A DNA stretch of 64,000 nt from Adineta steineri (lineage: Eukaryota; Rotifera; Eurotatoria; Adinetida; Adinetidae), in NCBI GenBank assembly GCA_905250115.1, contig CAJNOI010000030.1:672944-736943 (forward strand), written 5' to 3'. The stretch's first letter is position 1; each line of letters opens with the position of its first letter. The translations under genes were made by a program, and so were the position numbers. Below the pieces are notes generated by a model. That model saw only the letters and a program-made list of their open reading frames with translations, had not been told where the DNA came from and searched no databases. Shown one piece after another: positions 38,209 to 51,539 of this stretch.

Positions 38209-40932
38209 AAAAGAAATGTAACAAACAAGTAAAATAGTATTTCTTCTTTGTTATTATTAATGTCTTGTAAATCGATTGTTCTTTCGATTGACAATGACAT
38301 GATGCGAAGAGGCAGTTTCTTTTTTCGTACATGATACTTCTACTACCATTCGATTAATGCATGTAAATGGGTATCAACGATTGTTGATTCTCAAAGAATC
38401 TATCTTTATTTTCTTTCTTTTCTCATCGCTCGATAAGACAAGGACATTATTAATAATACAAAAAAGAAAAAGAAACCTTTAACTACGATGTACAAGGACA
38501 TTGAGTGTCGCATGTATACATCGTTTGATTCCCAGTTAACATCCGAAAAAATCTATCTTTTTGTTTTAAACGATAAAATCTATATTAGCGAACATCCTTT
38601 AGTTTAAATTTCATTTCCGTTAGTATAAAGACAAAGAAAAGTAAAACAAAAAAAAAAACCTTTGAAATTAGAAAAATGAACTTTTTCTTTTTTTCAAATG
38701 AATCATAGAATATAGAAAAACGAAGTCGATAAACAAAATATAAAAAAAACTTCAACGCAAAATAAAAGAAAAATAAACACAATAAGCAAGTAAAACGCTT
38801 CACTGATCAACATTAACAATTGATCAATCGATTCAGAGGAACCAATAGATATTGTACGGTTTAGTGAAGAAAAAATAAAAAGTGTGACATTAATGTAGAT
38901 TTAACCTTTTAATAAATAAAAGCGATACTTTATATAGCGATAGTATGAAAATATTTTTACAGATGGCGCTATTTAACGGATAATTAACGCTTATCGAGCA
39001 AAATCCTTAAAGAAACATCTTAATTTATACTTATAATAGAGAAATACAAAATAATACGCATATTCCAGATTATATTCTAAAAACAGAAAATGTAGTTACT
39101 CATAGATTTGTACGACCGGCAATATTATTGCTTTATCTAATTTCTAAATTTCGCCCTATTTCACATGAGAATAATTATTCTTTAATCGAATCTCTCACTA
39201 AAGTAAACAATAACAGTTTTTCCGTTTATTCACAGCACATGCTATTTATCTTTCTGTCAATTAACTAAAGCTTAATCAAGATTATATACAGACTACCAGA
39301 GAAAATTGTAATCTAAAAATGTTTCTCTTAAAAACAAAACTATACAAGTATCGTCAATGATTTGTTTTTTATTTAATAATTATCAGACATATACGCATAT
39401 ATATATATATATCTAATTAGTTATATGACGTCTCGAAAAACATGATAGTTATTATCTATTTATAAATAAAAACTATTAACTCAATTGTTACTATATTCAA
39501 TATCGAATATGCCGTTCGACGAACGTGTCATGATTTACATTTTATTGACTAAAGAATAGAGAAAAGAAGAAAAAAACGATCATTGCCATTCTCTTTGATT
39601 TCATCAACACATCGATGGAATATTTTTTATTTACTTACCAGTCGACTTTCAAAGTGGTATATTTTACTAATAAGAAATAAATACATGCATAGTTGATCAT
39701 CTATAATAACAAAAAAGGAAATATATGTTTTTGTTCATCTATTGATTTTATGAAAATATAAAAAATCATAGATTGTTTCTCTTATACTTAGAAGAAGAAG
39801 AAAAAAAAACAATAGTAGATGAAATAAGGATCATCAATAAAAAAATGAATGAATAATGTAAAGAAACAGGAATGTCGCATCTTATAACTGAATATGATTG
39901 CCACATACATGTGCACCATTCCGTCAAGTAAAAGCTATAAACAATAATAGCAAAAGAGAGAGAGAGAGAGAGAATGGGCGAAGGCGAGTTATTCTCAAAG
40001 GACAGATAGTCTGTTCGTGCTAAAATTAGAAGAAAACGAGTATATGTAAATCCTAATCGAATTTAACTTGGTTAGAGAAAAAAAAATGTTAATTTGTTCT
40101 AAGTAGTTCCGATTATGTGCTGTTACTAGTACGGTCATAACGGAACATGATTTAGCAATATTCAAGATTTGATCAAAAAACAAAAATGAAGACTGGAAAA
40201 CAAAATATGTAAATGAAGACATTTATAAACGATTGACACTCTCGTTTCTTTTTTTATACATAAATTTAATTTTTATTAACATACCTTTTCGTTTATTTTT
40301 ATATTATTAATTCGATAAGTATTGAAAAGAGAAAAAAAAGTCATTTAATTAATCCTTAAACCAGAATAGAATTTATCCTTATAGCCTATAAAAGAAAATC
40401 TTTATTTATCACTTATAAACTTTTTTGTTTTCTCGATTTCTAGCTACCCACCCATCTATTTCCTGTCTGATGATTTCCGTTGCCATTTGTTTCTTTCAGT
40501 CATCGTTTGTTGATCTGTCAAGTTAAGTGATAGGCAACACTTTCCTGAATATCCATAAAATATGTCTTACCTTGAATCCTATTCTAAAAATATCAAGTAG
40601 TTATGATTTTACTGATCCTGATGAACGTGTTTATCAATTCCTTCTCAGACTAAAAGCAACATCAAGATTCTTTTAGAGAGACAAAAAAAAGTTTTTTTTT
40701 TCTTTACTTGCTTCAATACAATGCTCATTTTCTATTTTTTTTTCTTTTTCTCATTCTCCGAAGCAAAGCAAAGTATAGAGAAGAAGCAAAAAAGAAAAAA
40801 GAAGAACTAACGACGATTCTAATTCGAGTGTGTCAAACGCAAGAAAAGAGAAAATATGATGATGTGAAGAAAATAAGAAGAAAAAAAAACGCGCAAATGA
40901 AAAGAAATAAAGTCGTGTTAATATTTTTTCAT

Positions 40933-41530
40933 TAGGCTTCAACTGTTACAAGATTGGCATTAATGGTACAAGGAATTGTAATGCCAGTTTTTTTATTAAT
41001 TGACATTACTATGTTTACATCTTTAGGTCTATCAATAATTGCATGAGCATATTTTGAATATGATAATTAAATCTAAATAAGCAAAATAGTAATAATATTT
41101 TCTTTGAAATTCTATTGGATTATTCAAATATCATTATCAACTATTTCTAATTGATATGTATGCGATGTTATACTTAGATTAAGAATAGTAATCGTTGTCT
41201 GTAAAGTAACTTTGTACTTAAAAATAGAATTAATTAGTTGAATGAAATAAAACAGAGATACTGCTTACGTCATTAATGAGATTTTATTTTTAATCAACAT
41301 CAGGTATATATTTTTTTTGAATATTTTTACTGAAAAAGAAAAATCAACGAAGTAGGAATTAACTATACTCGTGTGTTTTTTTTCCTCTGTCATAATTTGT
41401 TCTCGTTATCAGCTTTTTAACTAATCACAGATTTAGATAGAAGAAGAAAAAATGTTCACTGTTGGGATTCTTGTTTCTATAGCTATACCAGATGTTAATA
41501 AAATGTCTAATGCTATGATAAAATAAAACA
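40933..41530 (-). pseudogene. Possible decayed secreted-protein gene
   Basis: On the minus strand three separate stretches look coding. One starts at an ATG at about 41530 and gives a signal-peptide-like MFYFIIALDILLTSGIAIET. A second (about 41212-41130) after a TTTTTAAG acceptor reads KVTLQTTITILNLSITSHTY. The third (about 41045-40933) reads IIDRPKDVNIVMSINKKTGI and ends VEA plus stop. The phases do not link through clean splice sites. The plus strand of the last piece also gives a hydrophobic reading, so the call is weak. Confidence 0.25.
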
Positions 41531-42873
41531 TGACAATAATAAATGTATTTTTAGTAAGTTTGAGTATTACTGGTTGTATCTGATATAAAATAAACTATTT
41601 ATTCATAGATATTTTTGGACACAGAAAGATTTTCTCTAGCAAAATTATTGATTATAAATGAAGTAATTGAAATATAGAAAATAATAATATGTGTCACGAA
41701 TCTTGAGTTATTCATACCTCAAGTTTTAAAATAGAATATTATGATATATGTAAATTCATGTATTATATTCTATATAATATAAAAAGGATCAAATCAGTCA
41801 TTTATAATTACGAAATGTTTTAAATAGATATTACAAGTATTCATGTATGAATAAAAGGAATTTCAAAGGTTAAATTATTTATATAGTACATGTCAATAAT
41901 ATCATGCTATTTAATTATGAGATTATATAGTACAGATCAACGCGATGTCTTAAACTTCGAAAAATATATTATATAATCCAATAAAATCCAAGAAGTACTA
42001 CCCCAAGGAAATTTCATATATTTGAAATCAATAGATACGGATTGAGTATATCATTTTCCAATACAATCATATAAAATCTCACGATAGACTACAGTTCAAG
42101 AAGTATTTCACAAAATAAACTCTAACAACTTGATTTTAAGTATACTACTTACGTTCACTTACATAGGAAAACGTGCTAGTTTATAAAACAATTCTTTAGT
42201 TCATTTACGAAGAATGAGTAAAACAGTGTTCATTGCTCATTAAAGAATGTGTGGTTATGACGGTAAGCTATGAATAGTATTATATAATGAAAGAAAATTT
42301 TCAAGATTTTTTTTAATTATTATACTGTTACATGCATATAACATGTGCAGAAAGATTATTCATGTTTATAGAGATACCATCATTTCTTATAAATTTATAA
42401 GACTAATCCAAGTACGACAGAGTCTATATAAGATTCATCTATTGAATTTCGTCTTTTATTATATAAAGTTTTCCTTATTTCGTAGTCAAGAATCATCTTA
42501 ATAGAAACTTGTATATATATATATATTACTATAAAGAGATGTAATCAAATAAAGTCAATATACAACTTAGAATAACAAAACTGATACAAGACTCTTCAAA
42601 TATATTATGCTTTTAGATAGTTGAAAACAACGATGATGATTATTTTTTTACAAACAAGTGCCATCTTAAGATAAACTTAACTGTTAACAATTGAATATAT
42701 TATAAATAAATTGATATGAGTTGACTTCTTATTTATTTGTTATTATAATAAGTGTAATAATAATACAAATAAACCTCAAGATAACGAAGTACTAGAACGT
42801 ACATACGGTGAAAAACAGAAGCAAAAAAATTCATTTGTTTTTCGATCAAGAAAAGAAATCACAGGTTTTTTTA
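41531..42873. other. Intergenic region downstream of GTF3C1
   Basis: AT-rich 1.3 kb with no open frame of note. Confidence 0.4.
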
Positions 42874-45800
42874 TTAATAACTAGGAAAAGGCATTCGATC
42901 AATTCCTCGCTGTTGATTTGTTAATGATGATGGAAATGATACACCAAATTTAGCTAAACAATCATAAGTTGGAAAACAATAAAGTGTTGCTTGTTGATGA
43001 TCATAATTTGTTTTATATAAAATACGTTCGAGATCATTATCATTATTATATTGAATTTCTTGTTGTTGCTGTTGTTCTTCTTCTTCATCTTCATCATCAT
43101 CAAAATTTTCATTTGAATAAAGATTAATTTGTTTTTCTACTGTTCTTTTTAATGATACTCGAGCTGTTTCTAAACAATTCATTTGTTGAAATAATTCAAT
43201 ACAATCATCAATAGCAACTGGTTGTAGTACACATTTATAATGTTCATATAAATATTCAAGATTTACACCTGGATGATCAATTATAAATAAAAGTAATGAT
43301 TCCATCATACGTTGTAAAACAGTAAAATTTATTGAACCATCTGTTGATTTCCAAGGACGAGGAACAAAAACAATACGCTAAAAAAATAATAAGTAAGATC
43401 TGCTCTCGAAATTCATTCCTCCGATTATCAAAATAATGAATCTATCCCTCTCTCTAGGTAATCGTACACTATACTATTCACTCAATAGTTCTTTGTACTT
43501 ACTTCAAATTGATCCGAAATCAATTGACTATCAGTACTAGAAAAATTTAAACGTTTTATTTGTTTATCATCGAGAGTAGTTTGAACGTCTGTTGTTGTTG
43601 TTGATGGTGTTGAGTCAACAAAAGCACTGGTTAATAATGTTTCAAGATTATTATTATTATCATGTTGTCGAAAACGAATCGAATAAATAAGCCATGAACG
43701 TGCATATTTTCGATGTACATATATACGTGTTCGACTTCCAGCAGCAATAATAATTCCACGAATTAAATAATCATTTAATTGTTCAACACATTTACTAAAT
43801 GTCATTGTTGATTTAATTTGTTTATATAATTGATAAAATGTTAAACCATATTCATGGGAATTAAGAATTGAATTATATAATAAATTATTTTCTGTTGATT
43901 CAATTTGTTGTTCTTGTTCATAAACAGCTGAATAGAATGAAAAACGTTGAATTAATTTATCGATTGTATGTAAAGATTTTTGTATATAAAAATGTTGAAA
44001 TTGTTCACGAAGAAATTCATTTGAAAGTGCAAATTTAATTGAACAACAACTAAGTGAAGAAGTATCAGTTGCATGACGACCACGTCCAAGAGGATTTTGT
44101 GTTGATGTTCCAGGACGTAATGTCGATTTCGTAGATTTAATTCGACCATGTTGTTCATGTTGACGATGACAATGGCGAACAAGACTTGTTCGATTTAAAA
44201 AGGATTTCGAACATTCATGACATTGATGTCGAATAGGTGTAGATGATTTCGTATGAGATATAGAAACATTATCATCATTGGTTGTAACCTAAAATTAAAT
44301 TATTTCTTATACTTCGATAATAATGAGAGACAAAAATCTAAACATTCTCCAATATACGAAAGATGCGAATAGGCGTTTGGAAACAAGACGAACCCTTTCG
44401 ATAGGGTCCGGATTTTTTCATCCCGATCCCGATCGTCACGATCTCGACCCCGACAAAATATTTTTTCGATGCCGTTACCATTTTCTGTGAATACAATTCA
44501 TCTAGACTTAAAACTCATTAAAATATTTACTCGGGATTCCACTCCCGACGGAATAGAGATTGGGACAGTTCCACCAGGCCCTACCTTTCAATCTCACTCT
44601 CACTTCGTACACATTTTTCAAGATCTTAATATGCAGAAATCTTACTTTTGATTTTTTCGATGTTTTATCGTCATCTGTTGAAAGTTTTCTTTTATTAATA
44701 TTTTCGTAACGTGTTTGATCAATTCTTCTAGCACTTTGAAGAACTTGTTGAAAAACTCTTTCATGTTGTTCATCATCATTATCATCATCATCGTCGTCGT
44801 CATCATCGTCATCATCTTCATCTGTATTTGATTTATTTTGATTTTTATTTATTTTTGACATAAGCATTTCTGGTTCATTATCAAGACTTTTTGGTAATGC
44901 TAATTGAATATTAAAATGATTAGAATCAAAAAATGTTATAAATGATGATGCGATTGCAACATTATTTTGTTGTTCAATATCAATTGAAATTATCATTTCA
45001 TCTTGAATATTATTTGGATCGATTTTTGATAAAATATTATCATTTATCCATGAATATGTTTCATGAAGAACAGTTGCTGGCATATATGTATACCAACGAT
45101 AAATATATCGTTGATTAATATGATAAGCTCGACCAGCTAAAAATGTTGATGCTTCACTAGTAATTTTTCGTTGAATATCATTCGATTTTGTTAATGTTAT
45201 AACAGCATCTGTATGCATTAATCGATAAACAATTTCATTAAGTAATGATTCAGGATATTGAGAAAATATGTAATGTAAAATGAATGCTTTTGTTGTACCT
45301 GAACGTTCATTTGATAATAGAGAACTATGTGCTGCCATATTTATTGTTGAACTTAATATTGATTTAGTTGATCTATGGAAAAAACAAATAAATGAAAAAA
45401 TGAAATTGTCATGAATAATTAACTTACTCAGGTTGATTAAATGAATAAAATTCTGTTGTTGGTTTACCAATAATTTTGTATTGTTTTAAAAGTTCATCTT
45501 TTGAATATGGTAAATATTCAATTGTACCTTGAGGTATACAATGTAAATAACCAGTACGTATAAAATTTTGAAATTTTATATATACTCTTTCGAAAAGTAA
45601 AAGAAAAAAATGTTCATTTGAACGATATCGTTGTTTAAGATAACGTTTAGCTTCATTACGAAATGTTAATAAATATGTATCAGTTGAACAAAGAACAGAT
45701 AAATGTTCTAATTGTGTTAAACGTGTTTGTTGTGTCATATCATTTTTAAGTTTTCTTACAACATTTTGTGGAGTTTTTGAACGAGCAGAACGTGGAAGAA

Positions 45801-48800
45801 TACGAATAAGACATGCACGAAATAATTCTTTACTAAATGGAAGAAATGCAGCGGGACGACGACTTCCAATTGTAGTTGAATCTTTGGAGATATCTGTATT
45901 ATCAGTTTGTTTACGAGGTAAATAAAAAGCAAGAGCAGCATTTATTAATGATATAACACGTTCTTCAACTGGTGACCAACGTACACGAAGAGCAGTTGAA
46001 TTAGTTGGTTCTAAAGAAAAAAAATAGAAGTATTTTAGTTTTTAGATATACTCTATATAGAAGAATGCATTCATTTGAATTATTATTCTACTGAATATCA
46101 TTCTTAATCAAAAATTACCTTCATCATCTGATTCTTGTTCATCATTTAATTTTTCTTTTTTTCTTTTTCGAGGTTTTGTTTTATCCATTGATGTATCATG
46201 TAATATTTCATTAAAACGATTTAAAATATTTTTATTTTTATCTCGAATATATTGAAAAAGTATTTTTTTACGTCTATCAATAAATTGTAATTGATTTAAT
46301 AATTCACATGGAATAATATATCTTGATAAATGACCATAATATTCAACACCAATCAATGGTTTTATAAGAATATTAGCATTTCGTTTTATTCGATGTAATG
46401 AAGATGATGTTGTTGTTATTATTGTTGTTAATGATGAATTATCAAAATCTGTTGTTAATATATTCATATTACGTTTACGATTAATATTTTTACGTTTTTG
46501 TGCTAAATGTCGTGTATATGAACGTTTAAGTGCAACATCAATTGGAACACGTAATTCACAAACCGGTATACAACAATGATTTGCTTCACGATTAAGTAAT
46601 TTAAGTACACGTTTATTATTATATGGAAGTTTCCATGATTTACGTAAAAATAAATATAAATCATAATCAAAACCTGCTGGACCATTCGATTTTCCAAGTG
46701 GAGTTTTAATTTCATCTATATTTTCATGTATTATTGGTTTTGTTGCTTGTTTAAGTACATCAGTAATATGTGAACGTTCTTGTTTACGTGAAAAAATTTT
46801 AACACGATAAGTATTTAATGCTATTTCAATTAAATCAAACCAAAAACGATTAACATTTGTTAATGATATTAAATTATACATTTGTTTTGGATAATTTAAC
46901 ATATTTTCAATGGGTCCATTAGAATTATTTGTTTGATTTATTGTATTAATAAGATATGTTTTTGGATGAAGATAAATTAATGTATTTAATTTTTCTAAAC
47001 GGCTAATTGTTGGTCGATCAACAAATGTAATTAAACCAAGTGTTGATAAATATTTTAATACTTCTATAATACGATATAAATATTGTCGACGAACAATAAG
47101 TGGATAACGCATTTCAGCTGGAAGATCTCGTACAAGTATATAGCGTTTTGTTGGATGTGAAAGTAATTCCATAAGACCAGGTACTTTATATGGAACATAA
47201 ACAATAGCAAGAAAAATTGATACTGGCATACACATGAGAAAATCATCAAGATAAAGACAACCTGATGGAATTGAACGACCACGAGTATCTAATGGTGGAA
47301 CAAATGTTTTCCAATTTGCAACTTGATTCGAACTTAAATAACGACGAGTATTAGGTATAGAATCAAGTATTGATTGAACTTCAGGATCATTCGATAGAAG
47401 TGACTGTTCACAATCAAAACTTGACTAAAATATAAATAACAATAAAGTTAGTCAACAAATTTTTCAATTTAATTAAACATAGAATTAATCAACGTTTATA
47501 TTAGGGGCATAATCAGAAAAAAGTTATAGGAGCCGGTGGGCAATTTTTAAGCAGAGATAAACCAGGACTCAGTCAGTGACGGACTTAGGGGAGCGATGGA
47601 GCCGGTTGCCCCTTCATCCTTTAGAATTTTTTTTGATTTTTTTACAGCGAAAATGAACGGCAAAATAGGTTCACATTACTTCGATTGGATCCAAAAAATA
47701 TTTTTTAGCCGAAATCGCCCTCCCCCTACTCTGTTACCACCCCTTCCCTATTCAGGTATCGGCCTTCCTTTCTAAAATCCTAGATCCACCGCAGGACTTA
47801 GCTTCCATCTAGTTATGCGCCTACTCTATATCTTTGGTAGTTTTGAAAGAACACTCTAAACGCGTTCTAAAGCTTAATGATAGATTCCAGTAAAACTCCC
47901 ATTTATTAATCAACATAATAATAGTACTACTACCGAAATATTCCCTCGACTATTATAAAATCTCAAATTAAGTGCATATACGAGCATATTTCTCTGTCAT
48001 ACATAATTTCGTATATAATACTAAATCATGTATTTCTCAGTATTTTTAAAAAACTAATAAATGATTTCTTTTTAGATCGATAAATCATACCTCAATATCT
48101 TCATTCTCTGTGTTTCCTTCATAACCATAAAGTAGATAAAAAAGAAATTTATGTAAAATAGCACATCGTTGAAATTTATAAACATAACCATAACAATTTC
48201 CAAAACCAGTTACATTTTCTAATGGTTTCTTTTTTAATAAAGCTATTTTTTCTTCTTCTAAACCATTATTAAATAAATTATCAATTGTTATTTTTGCATC
48301 ATCATCATTCAAAATTTTTTCATCATCAAGAATTTGTTCCTGTTGTTGATTATTATTATTAGTGTTATTTATTGTTGCATTTGATAATCTTTCACGTGAA
48401 ATTTGTTTAGATTTATTTGTTGATGGAACTTCAATTGTATCTTGTGATAATTCAATTTTAAATTGTTGAATTTTTTCACAATCAGGTGTTATATCATTAG
48501 TTGTCATTGCTAAACAAATAATTGTTCGTGATTGTTTTATTCGAGCTGTAAAACGAAATAAAAAATGATGAATTTTTTCAAGTTCATCAACTAATTTATC
48601 CAATGTTTTACGATCCATATGTATTGTTAAACCTTCATCACGTTCACTTGACATAATAGCAGCACGTAAATCAGTTAATGTACATATAGGATGTTCATTC
48701 ATATAGGAACGAATTAAATCAAGACGATGTTCACGTTTAATATTTATTCGTTTAACTGGATTAACACGTGTTTTAGATTTCTTTTTTGGAGGTTCTTGTG

Positions 48801-51539
48801 TAACATTTTGAGTTGATGGACGCCATAAAGTTTCAGATGAAAGAAGACGAGATAATAATGGTTCATTATCAAGATGTTCAGCATCGATTGGTTCACATTT
48901 AATTAACGATGGAGAATTTGATGAAGCAGCTGGTACTGATAATGGACTTTCAACTAAAAGTGAGAAGATTGTTAAAATAGATATTTGATTGCTTAGTACG
49001 TATTGAGATCTACAAAATGAGTGTTTTATCTAGCGGAGGGAGAGGCATGAGACATTTGGGTAAGCGAACGGTGAGCACACAAGTATTTAGGTCCATAGTA
49101 CCGACGAAAATAGTCAAGGCAAATATGAATCGACATGGGTAAAGGAATCTATCAATGTTATCTTTTCTGGACCAGCGTCTTCACCCACATTCAGATGCTT
49201 GCGTGCTCATGTATCCTCGTGCTCATCGTTCCGATTCCCGAGACATTTTGCACCTCTGAAGACTTCGTATACCATCTCGGAGATAAAATCCCGGATAACA
49301 CACTACTATATGTTAACAACTATATGATGATAATAGTAACAGTCATTAAACAAGAATCAATAGAATGGTTCTCTTGACAATAGAAATAAAAGATACATTG
49401 ACTGATTCTTAATATCTGTGGTTAAGAACAAATTATTTTTATATTTGGTTGATGCTCCTCACTACGGTCCGGCGAGACTGTCCCGATCCCTATCCCGTCG
49501 GCAGCGGAATCCGAGTTAATATATTAATGGGTTTTAAGTCGGGATGAGTTGTATTCACTGAAAATGGTAACGGCATCGAAAATCCTGAAAAAATATTTTG
49601 CTGAGACCGGGATCGAGACGGATTTCTGGTCAGTGGAAAACGGTCGGGATCGGAATGAAAAAAACGGTCCCGCCAGACACCATTCCTGACTATTCCAAGT
49701 ATTGTACCTTACAAGAGATAGTTTATTCTTATCATTTATTTTTCCTTATCACTAATCTCAAAGTTTTGCAATTAGGAAAATATCACAAGATGACATAGCT
49801 GGTAATAATCACTTATATAGATTATTCTTCATTTAATGTTATCAAAAATCTGTTTTTTCAAATTACCTAATGTTGTTTCAATAACGTCTTTTTGTTTATT
49901 ATTTGTTTTTTTTCGTTTACTACGTGGTGTTTTAGAAATAATCTGTTGTCGAATATTATTAGCATTTATTGTTGATGATTTTGCTGTTGTTGTCGGCATA
50001 AATTTTTTTAATAAAATCTTTAAATTCACAAAAAAGAAAATTTTATTAGAAAAAATAATGATATATTCTTACTCTATTTTCCATAATTTTTCCTTTTTGA
50101 TTAAGTTGAACACTTTTTAATGAAATATGTTTCATATTTTTTGTTAAAGATTTTATTTCTGATCTTGCTGAATAAAACGATAAATGACATATATTAGCTA
50201 GATCACGTTGTGATAAACCAATCTCTTTAACTTGTTCTAATAATTGATAATATTGAAAATGATATGGTCGATCAACAAATAATCTTAAATTATTTTGATC
50301 TAATTGACTAGATGCTTCCGATAATGGTAACATATTTGAATCATCATCAGCATCATCACCATCAGCTACAACTTCATCTTCAATTTCTTCCACAACATCA
50401 TCATCATCGGATTGTTCATTATCATCACTTGATGATGCAATTTCTTCATCATCATCTTTTGTAATATTATTTATTGATTTTAAACGAAAAAATGTATACG
50501 AACGTAAACGTGTTCGATTATTATTTAAATAAGTTAATGATGTTGGTGTTGTCGGTTCATTTGAATCTTGTTCATTATTTAAAAATTTTTTTAATTCATA
50601 TTCATTCATTGTTTTATTATATTTTTCAATTAAATTTAAACGTTTACATTTTCTCATTAATGACCGGAATGATTTTTCACCTAATGATAAATATGTTTTC
50701 AAATGATTACGTTCACATGAGAAATTTTTACATTGTTCTAAATAGGTTTTTAAACGATCAATAATTGTATATTTCGAATTTAAATAATCATTCTTTGTTA
50801 TATATCGTGTTAAAATTAATATTGGTTGTTTTAATGTACCAGTTATTTGTCGTGTTAAATTTAATTTTTTTATTATATCCAATGATATTAATTGTTTAAG
50901 ATAATAAAATAATGATTTACTATTAATATTAAAAATTTTTGCTAAACCATCATTACCAGATGTTGATATACCTTTTGAACGTGTTTTACATATACATTCA
51001 AGTAATGCATATTCATATTTACTAAATAATTGTTTCGTATCATATTGACCTTGTATTATACGAAATTCACGAACATTTTGTTCAACAACAAGATGTATAC
51101 GATCAATTGATGGAATATTTTCAAGAATTTTATAGTCGGATTTATTTGATAATAATTTACGTTGATAATATGATGATGAATAACCACGATGATTCAATTC
51201 TGTATTATCAATTGCAAGATCATTTGGTGATGATGGAGGAAGAAGTTTTATTGGTAATTCATATAGTTCAATACATGAACATGATAAAAGTATTTTCCAT
51301 ATGTAAGAACGAAGATAAATGTCAGTTGGTAATTGATTATCAATTGAAAGAATTAAAGGTTTAACAATAGAATATAAATGATTGAATGTACAACCATCAA
51401 GACCTTCAACAGATAATTCATCAATAAGAATATCTCGAAGATGATTCCAATTCATTATTTTAAATGTTTGAAAAAATGCTTGGAATTGGATTCGAACATA
51501 AGACTGATGCAAGATACAATTATTTTCATTGGTTTCCAT
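42874..51539 (-). CDS. GTF3C1: General transcription factor 3C polypeptide 1 (TFIIIC largest subunit), 8 exons
   Basis: Exons 51539-50073, 50017-49867, 48953-48091, 47424-46119, 46010-45428, 45372-44646, 44288-43503 and 43377-42874 give 2128 residues, close to human GTF3C1 (about 2100). Collinear matches include the N-terminal LIDELSVEGLDGCTF, the winged-helix segment KYTIIDRLKTYLEQ, KFLFYLLYGYEG, PYKVPGLMELLSHPTKRYIL, VNRFWFDLIEIAL, LRVRWSPVEERVIS and the C-terminal VFVPRPWKSTDGSIN with HYKCVLQPVAIDD. TFIIIC binds the A and B boxes of tRNA genes and recruits TFIIIB for RNA polymerase III. Homology starts near the internal Met at 51455, which may be the true start. Oddities: a C2H2 finger near 44150-44229, an Asp run from a GAT repeat (about 44780-44822) and transposon-filled introns. 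Confidence 0.93.
44150..44229 (-). other. C2H2 zinc-finger motif encoded within GTF3C1 exon 7
   Basis: The minus-strand reading is CHECSKSFLNRTSLVRHCHR followed by QH, i.e. C-x2-C-x12-H-x4-H with Phe and Leu at the canonical core positions (C-x3-F-x5-L-x2-H). It is in frame within the exon and flanked by Ser/Thr- and Arg-rich linkers. Confidence 0.8.
44386..44588 (-). mobile_element. Short GC-rich interspersed repeat, copy 1 (GTF3C1 intron 6)
   Basis: About 200 bp, clearly richer in G+C than its surroundings, filling the intron at 44289-44645. Read on the minus strand it aligns with 49465-49680: shared strings include GTATTCAC, AAAATGGTAACGGCATCGAA, AAATATTTTG and GGGATCGG. GATCCCGA-type motifs lie near both ends. 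No coding capacity; class unknown, MITE-like. Confidence 0.65.
47502..47823. mobile_element. Inverted-repeat element containing a nested hAT-like MITE (GTF3C1 intron 3)
   Basis: The ends TAGGGGCATAATCAG (47502-47516) and CTAGTTATGCGCCTA (47809-47823) are inverted copies with three mismatches (consensus TAGGNGCATAANNAG). The total is about 322 bp inside the intron at 47425-48090. Most of the interior is the separate element at 47573-47793. Confidence 0.6.
47573..47793. mobile_element. hAT-like MITE nested in the element above
   Basis: Left end TCAGTGACGGACTTAGG, right end CCTAGATCCACCGCA, i.e. inverted copies related to the common hAT terminus CAGTGGCGGATCTAGG. It is flanked by 8-bp near-duplicates GGACTCAG (47565-47572) and GGACTTAG (47794-47801), the target-site length expected for hAT. 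About 221 bp, no coding capacity. Confidence 0.6.
49465..49680 (+). mobile_element. Short GC-rich interspersed repeat, copy 2 (GTF3C1 intron 2)
   Basis: Same family as 44386-44588 but in opposite orientation, in the 913-nt intron at 48954-49866. It begins ACGGTCCGGCGAGACTGTCC and ends ACGGTCCCGCC, with CCGATCCC-type motifs near both ends as imperfect inverted repeats. Contains an additional roughly 20 bp absent from the other copy. Confidence 0.65.

Larger units (their letters stand above)
35098..40932. other. Long gene-poor region upstream of NCX, rich in microsatellites
   Basis: 5.8 kb without a convincing coding gene. It holds (AGT)n, (TA)n and (GA)n tracts, T- and A-rich runs and a 100-N gap. 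Open frames at 35645-35995, 36370-36584 and 40708-40942 are translations of these low-complexity tracts. It could include 5' UTR exons or regulatory DNA of NCX. Confidence 0.4.

Noticed and set aside
40936-41046. Plus-strand reading giving a hydrophobic TM-like segment after a TTTCATTAG acceptor
   Set aside because: Isolated, with no exons before or after it; the minus-strand reading has at least two further coding-like pieces.
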